Below the pieces are notes generated by a model. It ran no database searches and had not been told where the DNA came from. It worked only from the letters and a program-made list of their open reading frames with translations. Source: Solicoccozyma terricola (taxonomy: Eukaryota > Basidiomycota > Tremellomycetes > Filobasidiales > Piskurozymaceae). Taken from it: DNA of 64,000 nucleotides. Position numbers and translations under genes: made by a program. Shown here piece after piece: positions 60,771-64,000 of the stretch (its first letter is position 1; each line of letters opens with the position of its first letter). The DNA lies in contig BCLD01000011.1 in NCBI GenBank assembly GCA_001600875.1, positions 248,001 to 312,000 on the forward strand, in the 5' to 3' direction.

Positions 60771-62135
60771 ATGGCAGATCGTATGGATGCAGTGCCAGTG
60801 CGCATGGCTCAGTGAGTGGTTGCGTGGGTGGGGTGGAGGTGTGGGGGTCGTGTGGAGACTGATGGCTAGGATGCTACGTTTTATTCGTTTGCTCGTTTTT
60901 AACAGGAATAATGTGGGTGATTTTTCCTATCCAGCTACCGAATTGATCTACCCGTTTTTTGCAACAGAGTGTACGCTGAGCTCTCAACCACCCCACCCGT
61001 TCAACCCTATACAGGCACCTCAAGAGATCAAGAATGTCGTTGCATTCCTTCGTGGCAAGAATGGACCGAAGATCAGGAGAGGTGTCTTGAATGGAAAAAG
61101 GGTGGATTACTTTAGAGGTTGGTAGTAGATGCTATCGCGACTCTATCCGACGAAACAATTTGCTAATATTTTCATTCCCCTCCTCCTCCAGGCAAGAGTG
61201 CCGTGAAATCTCTCCTCTCGCCGCAATACAAGAAACTAAGCGCGAAGAAGGCACCAAAGATTGAAACAGAGGAAGAAGCAGAAGCGTTATTGGCCAAGAT
61301 GTTACCTCAGTAAGTGATGACTGACGCTACAACACCGCCGCCGGTCTCCCATCCCTCTAATCTCCCCCCATCCCCTCCAATCACAGCGCCTTCTTCCTTC
61401 GAACCGACCGACCTGACCCGATGCCAGTCATACCAGCCGGTCAACCCAAACCACTCCTCATGTCCCCTACTCAGTCTTTCTCTCGTGACGCATACTACAC
61501 CTGGTTCACCGAGGCTTCGCCACTATCCACTATCCTTGGTGGTGTAGCAATGGTATTTGTCATGCTAGCTGGTGTCATGTTCCCACTTTGGCCACCTACG
61601 TTAAGATTGGGAGTGTATTATCTAAGTATCGGAGTATTGGGCTTGATTGGGTTGTTCATTGCTATCGCGGTGGTCAGGTTGATTCTTTGGATGGTGACGA
61701 GTGTGGTGTTGAGGAGGGGGATTTGGTGGTTTCCAAAGTTGTTTGATGATGTTGGCTTTGTGAGTGATGATGATGGTGGATGAGGGTTAGGTTTACCTAG
61801 TCTCTTAGTGTGCTGATCCTTCCCCTCCGCGCACGCGCACCCACTCCCAGGTCGAGTCATTCAAACCGTTCTGGGCATGGGATGACCCACCGAAGAAGAT
61901 CAAGAAGAGTAAATCCGGTCCTCGTTCCGGTAAAACCAAGACGATCGAACTTTTACCTCCAACAGGAACACCAGCAGAAGGATCCTCTGCAGGTGAAAGC
62001 GATGTTCCACCACCCGGTGTATCAAACACCGAACGACCTGGTGCTGGAACACATGCGGATCCAGCGATGGTTACAGGTGGAGACTCGAATATGCGCAAGA
62101 GGCAGCAGGCGTATATCGAGGATGTTGAGGAGTGA
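60771..62135 (+). CDS. SEC62: SEC62, ER protein-translocation subunit
   Basis: Component of the Sec62/Sec63 complex that helps post-translational import into the ER. ATG 60771. After intron 1 the protein reads A-P-Q-E-I-K-N-V-V-A-F-L-R-G-K, then R-R-G-V-L-N-G-K-R-V-D-Y-F-R-G-K-S-A-V-K (across the intron 61118-61191). This is the conserved SEC62 core. F-F-L-R-T-D-R, then two hydrophobic helices (about 61530-61700) separated by a short luminal turn, and a Lys-rich cytosolic tail, complete the family plan. The acceptor of intron 1 was placed at 60905 because it keeps the frame; the resulting extra ~36 residues are unusual and a shorter splice is possible. Stop TGA 62133-62135. Confidence 0.9.
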
Positions 62136-62460
62136 TGAAGGAGAGGGATGAGGGATTGAGGGAGGCAGAGCTCGGCCCATGGATATGTTTGCGGTGAATT
62201 TTGGGATGCGTACATATACAAATGTCCCACGAATGTCACAAGGCATGGTGAACAGACGTTGAGGGGGTACTGGATAACAAAGTTTGTCGATGATTTCATT
62301 TCCCATTTCCCATTCTCCCATTTCCCCATTTCCCGTTCCGCGGTGTCCCGGTGATCGTGATGACGTCACTCGCCGATCGCCGCCACCGCCACCCGATCGT
62401 CGATCGACTAGGTCAGGCAGCTCCACCACCACCACCACCACAAAAACACACCACTGCACC
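62136..62460. promoter_or_regulatory. Promoter of the small mitochondrial-type gene with CRE palindrome
   Basis: 325 bp. Perfect TGACGTCA at 62361-62368 about 93 bp before the ATG, followed by a CGATCG-rich stretch. Confidence 0.4.
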
Positions 62461-62895
62461 ATGTTCCGAACTATCATGCTCCGGCCCACCATGCTATCCT
62501 CTCGAGCCATCCCCACAATCACCCGCATTCCCCTCGCAAACCCTCGCTTCTTCTCATCCACCCACATTATCCGCTCATCCGCTGGGTACGGAGACGACCC
62601 AACCGAGCTAGCAGACAACGCTGGAACAAAGAACCCTGCGTCATCCCCTGACCCTAGCCCATCGGGATCATCCGCAAAGGGAACCACCGACCCCGAGACC
62701 GCTAGATCTACCAAGAAGACGGCTGGTGGTCAGACCGGCTTGAAGGCCGAGGACGTTGTGGCGAGGAAGGATAAGGCTGTTGGACAGGGTGCTGACGAGG
62801 AGACGGAGCAGAAGGTGTTGGGTGAGGATGGTGCGGGGGAGCAAGGACCCCCGGGGGAGGAAAAGAAGATTGGGGAGAAGCCGAAGAAGCAGTAG
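62461..62895 (+). CDS. Small probable mitochondrial protein, unrecognised
   Basis: Intronless 144-residue frame. The first ~40 residues contain Arg, Ser, Thr and hydrophobic residues but no Asp or Glu, as expected for a mitochondrial presequence. The rest is very hydrophilic (Gly, Glu, Lys, Asp), probably disordered, without membrane segments. No family recognised. Confidence 0.65.
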   Translation: MFRTIMLRPTMLSSRAIPTITRIPLANPRFFSSTHIIRSSAGYGDDPTELADNAGTKNPASSPDPSPSGSSAKGTTDPETARSTKKTAGGQTGLKAEDVVARKDKAVGQGADEETEQKVLGEDGAGEQGPPGEEKKIGEKPKKQ

Positions 62896-63032
62896 ACGAG
62901 TAGAAGTATAAAGGTTGCAAAAACAGCACATCAAATTTGTACAGCTAGCATCCAAGCGTTATCACTGCGCCAAAAAGTCTTACAACATGAGCTTCAGATC
63001 CTACTCTCTGTGCCGCCCAACCTTTCTCTCAT

Positions 63033-64000
63033 TCACTCGTCGCCAAATCGATCAGGAAGAACCAGCGGAGCGATGCTGTGTGTGTACCACATATCCAATC
63101 AACCTACGCCTCCACGTGCCCTTGGCCGGCATCGACACTCACAGACTCCAGGTGTAAATGATGAAACACAACCAACTACTGATGATTCTCATCCACATTG
63201 CCGCTTCCGATCGACCGATGAACACGTCTTGGTCGGTTGTATCTGCGCTTGCGTTGATTGGGGACGTGGAGACAACGCGCCTGGCGTTACCATCAGGGAT
63301 TGATTCAGCAAGGGTATCCTTTTTCGTTGTAGACCTGGCCATCACACCAACTCACCAGTCCGTTAACAGACCGCCGACGTACATTGCAGCCATAATGAAA
63401 ATGACATGGAACCAGGAATACTAAATGCGGACGGGGAGACACATCAGCCCTCCAAAGCCCACCTCCCGCCGCCCCCTTCACCCCCCCAACAACGCGCTCA
63501 CATTATACTTTGTCCCCGACCTCTCATCATCTCGATCTTCCCCTTGCGGACTCTCATCCTCATCATCCGACTCTGGTTCATCGAGAACAGACGCAGGTAG
63601 AGATCCAGCTTCGACCGCCGCTTTCATCGCTTCATACCTCATCGGATCCTTCCTCCTCGGTTGACTCGTGATCATCGGATGACCGTCGTCCGCCACCCCA
63701 CCCTCGTCATCGGTAGGTAAAGCAATCGCACCATCTTTTCTCCCTACCAACGCTTTACTCTGAGTTGCGGCTCTAGACGTGGAATAAGCGATAGCCAAGA
63801 ACGTGAACAGCGCACCGAGGATGACCGTTGTTGTTTTTGTCCCATCTCGATGAAGGGGATTACATTGTCCATGACCTTCATCGTTATGATTCGCTACTGC
63901 TGACGCTGTGAGATAGGTGCAATACGCAGCTACCATTGATGCTTGTGCGAGACCTGATTTCGGATTCGCTTCTTGGACGGGAGGAGAAATGGCGAGGATG
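63033..64000 (-). CDS. SERINC/TMS1 family membrane protein, 5' part beyond right edge
   Basis: Multi-pass membrane protein of the serine incorporator family. The gene enters from the right edge. Reading leftward: G-L-A-Q-A-S-M-V-A-A-Y-C-T-Y-L-T-A-S-A-V (about 63895-63985) with C-N-P soon after, then a helix and an acidic hydrophilic loop. Intron removal at about 63416-63493 gives Y-N-Y-S-W-F-H-V-I-F, and A-A-M-Y-V-G-G-L-L-T-D-W follows: the conserved family C-terminal region. The next two introns lead to E-A-A-M-W-M-R-I-I-S-S-W and finally L-I-A-P-L-V-L-P-D-R-F-G-D-E before the TGA at 63033-63035. The visible part is the C-terminal half only. Confidence 0.9.

Noticed and set aside
1..64000. 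tRNA, rRNA, CRISPR array, transposon with recognisable transposase or terminal repeats
   Set aside because: None was supported by reading; short GTTCGAATC-like strings fall inside genes without a cloverleaf context.

Overview
The window is nuclear DNA of a fungus. Genes are split by many short introns (mostly about 50-90 bp, GTGAGT-type donors, CAG acceptors). The gene set includes Zn2Cys6 and C2H2 regulators with fungal-specific middle domains, a PDR-type ABC transporter, SEC62, a SERINC/TMS1 protein and a Pth11-like rhodopsin domain. The intron density and intron style point to a basidiomycete, perhaps a tremellomycete yeast, but the sequence alone does not fix the species. All coding calls below are spliced gene models built by eye from frame continuity, splice sites and family motifs. 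Outer limits are more secure than individual exons.

Region 1 (1-11.5 kb) looks like an aromatic-ring catabolic cluster. It holds acetoacetyl-CoA synthetase (left edge, minus), a divergent C2H2 transcription factor (plus), a flavin aromatic hydroxylase (minus), a type I extradiol ring-cleavage dioxygenase (minus) and a divergent fumarylacetoacetate-hydrolase-family enzyme (plus). A repeated motif, TGTGGGACGR, occurs in all three promoter regions that serve these five genes. The set fits hydroxylation, meta cleavage, hydrolysis to an acylpyruvate fragment plus acetoacetate, and activation of acetoacetate. An orcinol-like resorcinol pathway is the best specific guess.

Region 2 (12-31 kb) is accessory in character. 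It holds an unusual Pth11-like rhodopsin/FucP-type MFS fusion, two unrecognised multi-exon genes (one with hydrophobic C-terminal helices), three small membrane-protein genes, a dihydroxyacetone kinase gene with two ambiguous bases, and a 1.9-kb stretch without a convincing gene.

Region 3 (31.5-45.1 kb) is a second aromatic cluster. It holds an aldehyde dehydrogenase, a vanillyl-alcohol-oxidase-type flavoprotein, an MFS transporter, a Zn2Cys6 regulator and a carotenoid-oxygenase-family (lignostilbene/stilbene dioxygenase-like) enzyme. Together they suggest uptake of lignin-type phenylpropanoids or stilbenes and conversion through benzaldehydes to benzoates.

Region 4 (45.4-64 kb) holds a membrane-anchored GH5 glycosidase, a PD-(D/E)XK-like protein, a PDR ABC drug pump, a Zn2Cys6 regulator, a sugar-type MFS transporter, SEC62, a small probable mitochondrial protein, and a SERINC gene cut by the right edge.

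A genome-style oddity runs through the window: long pure C tracts (13-47 bp) lie inside introns, always C on the sense strand.
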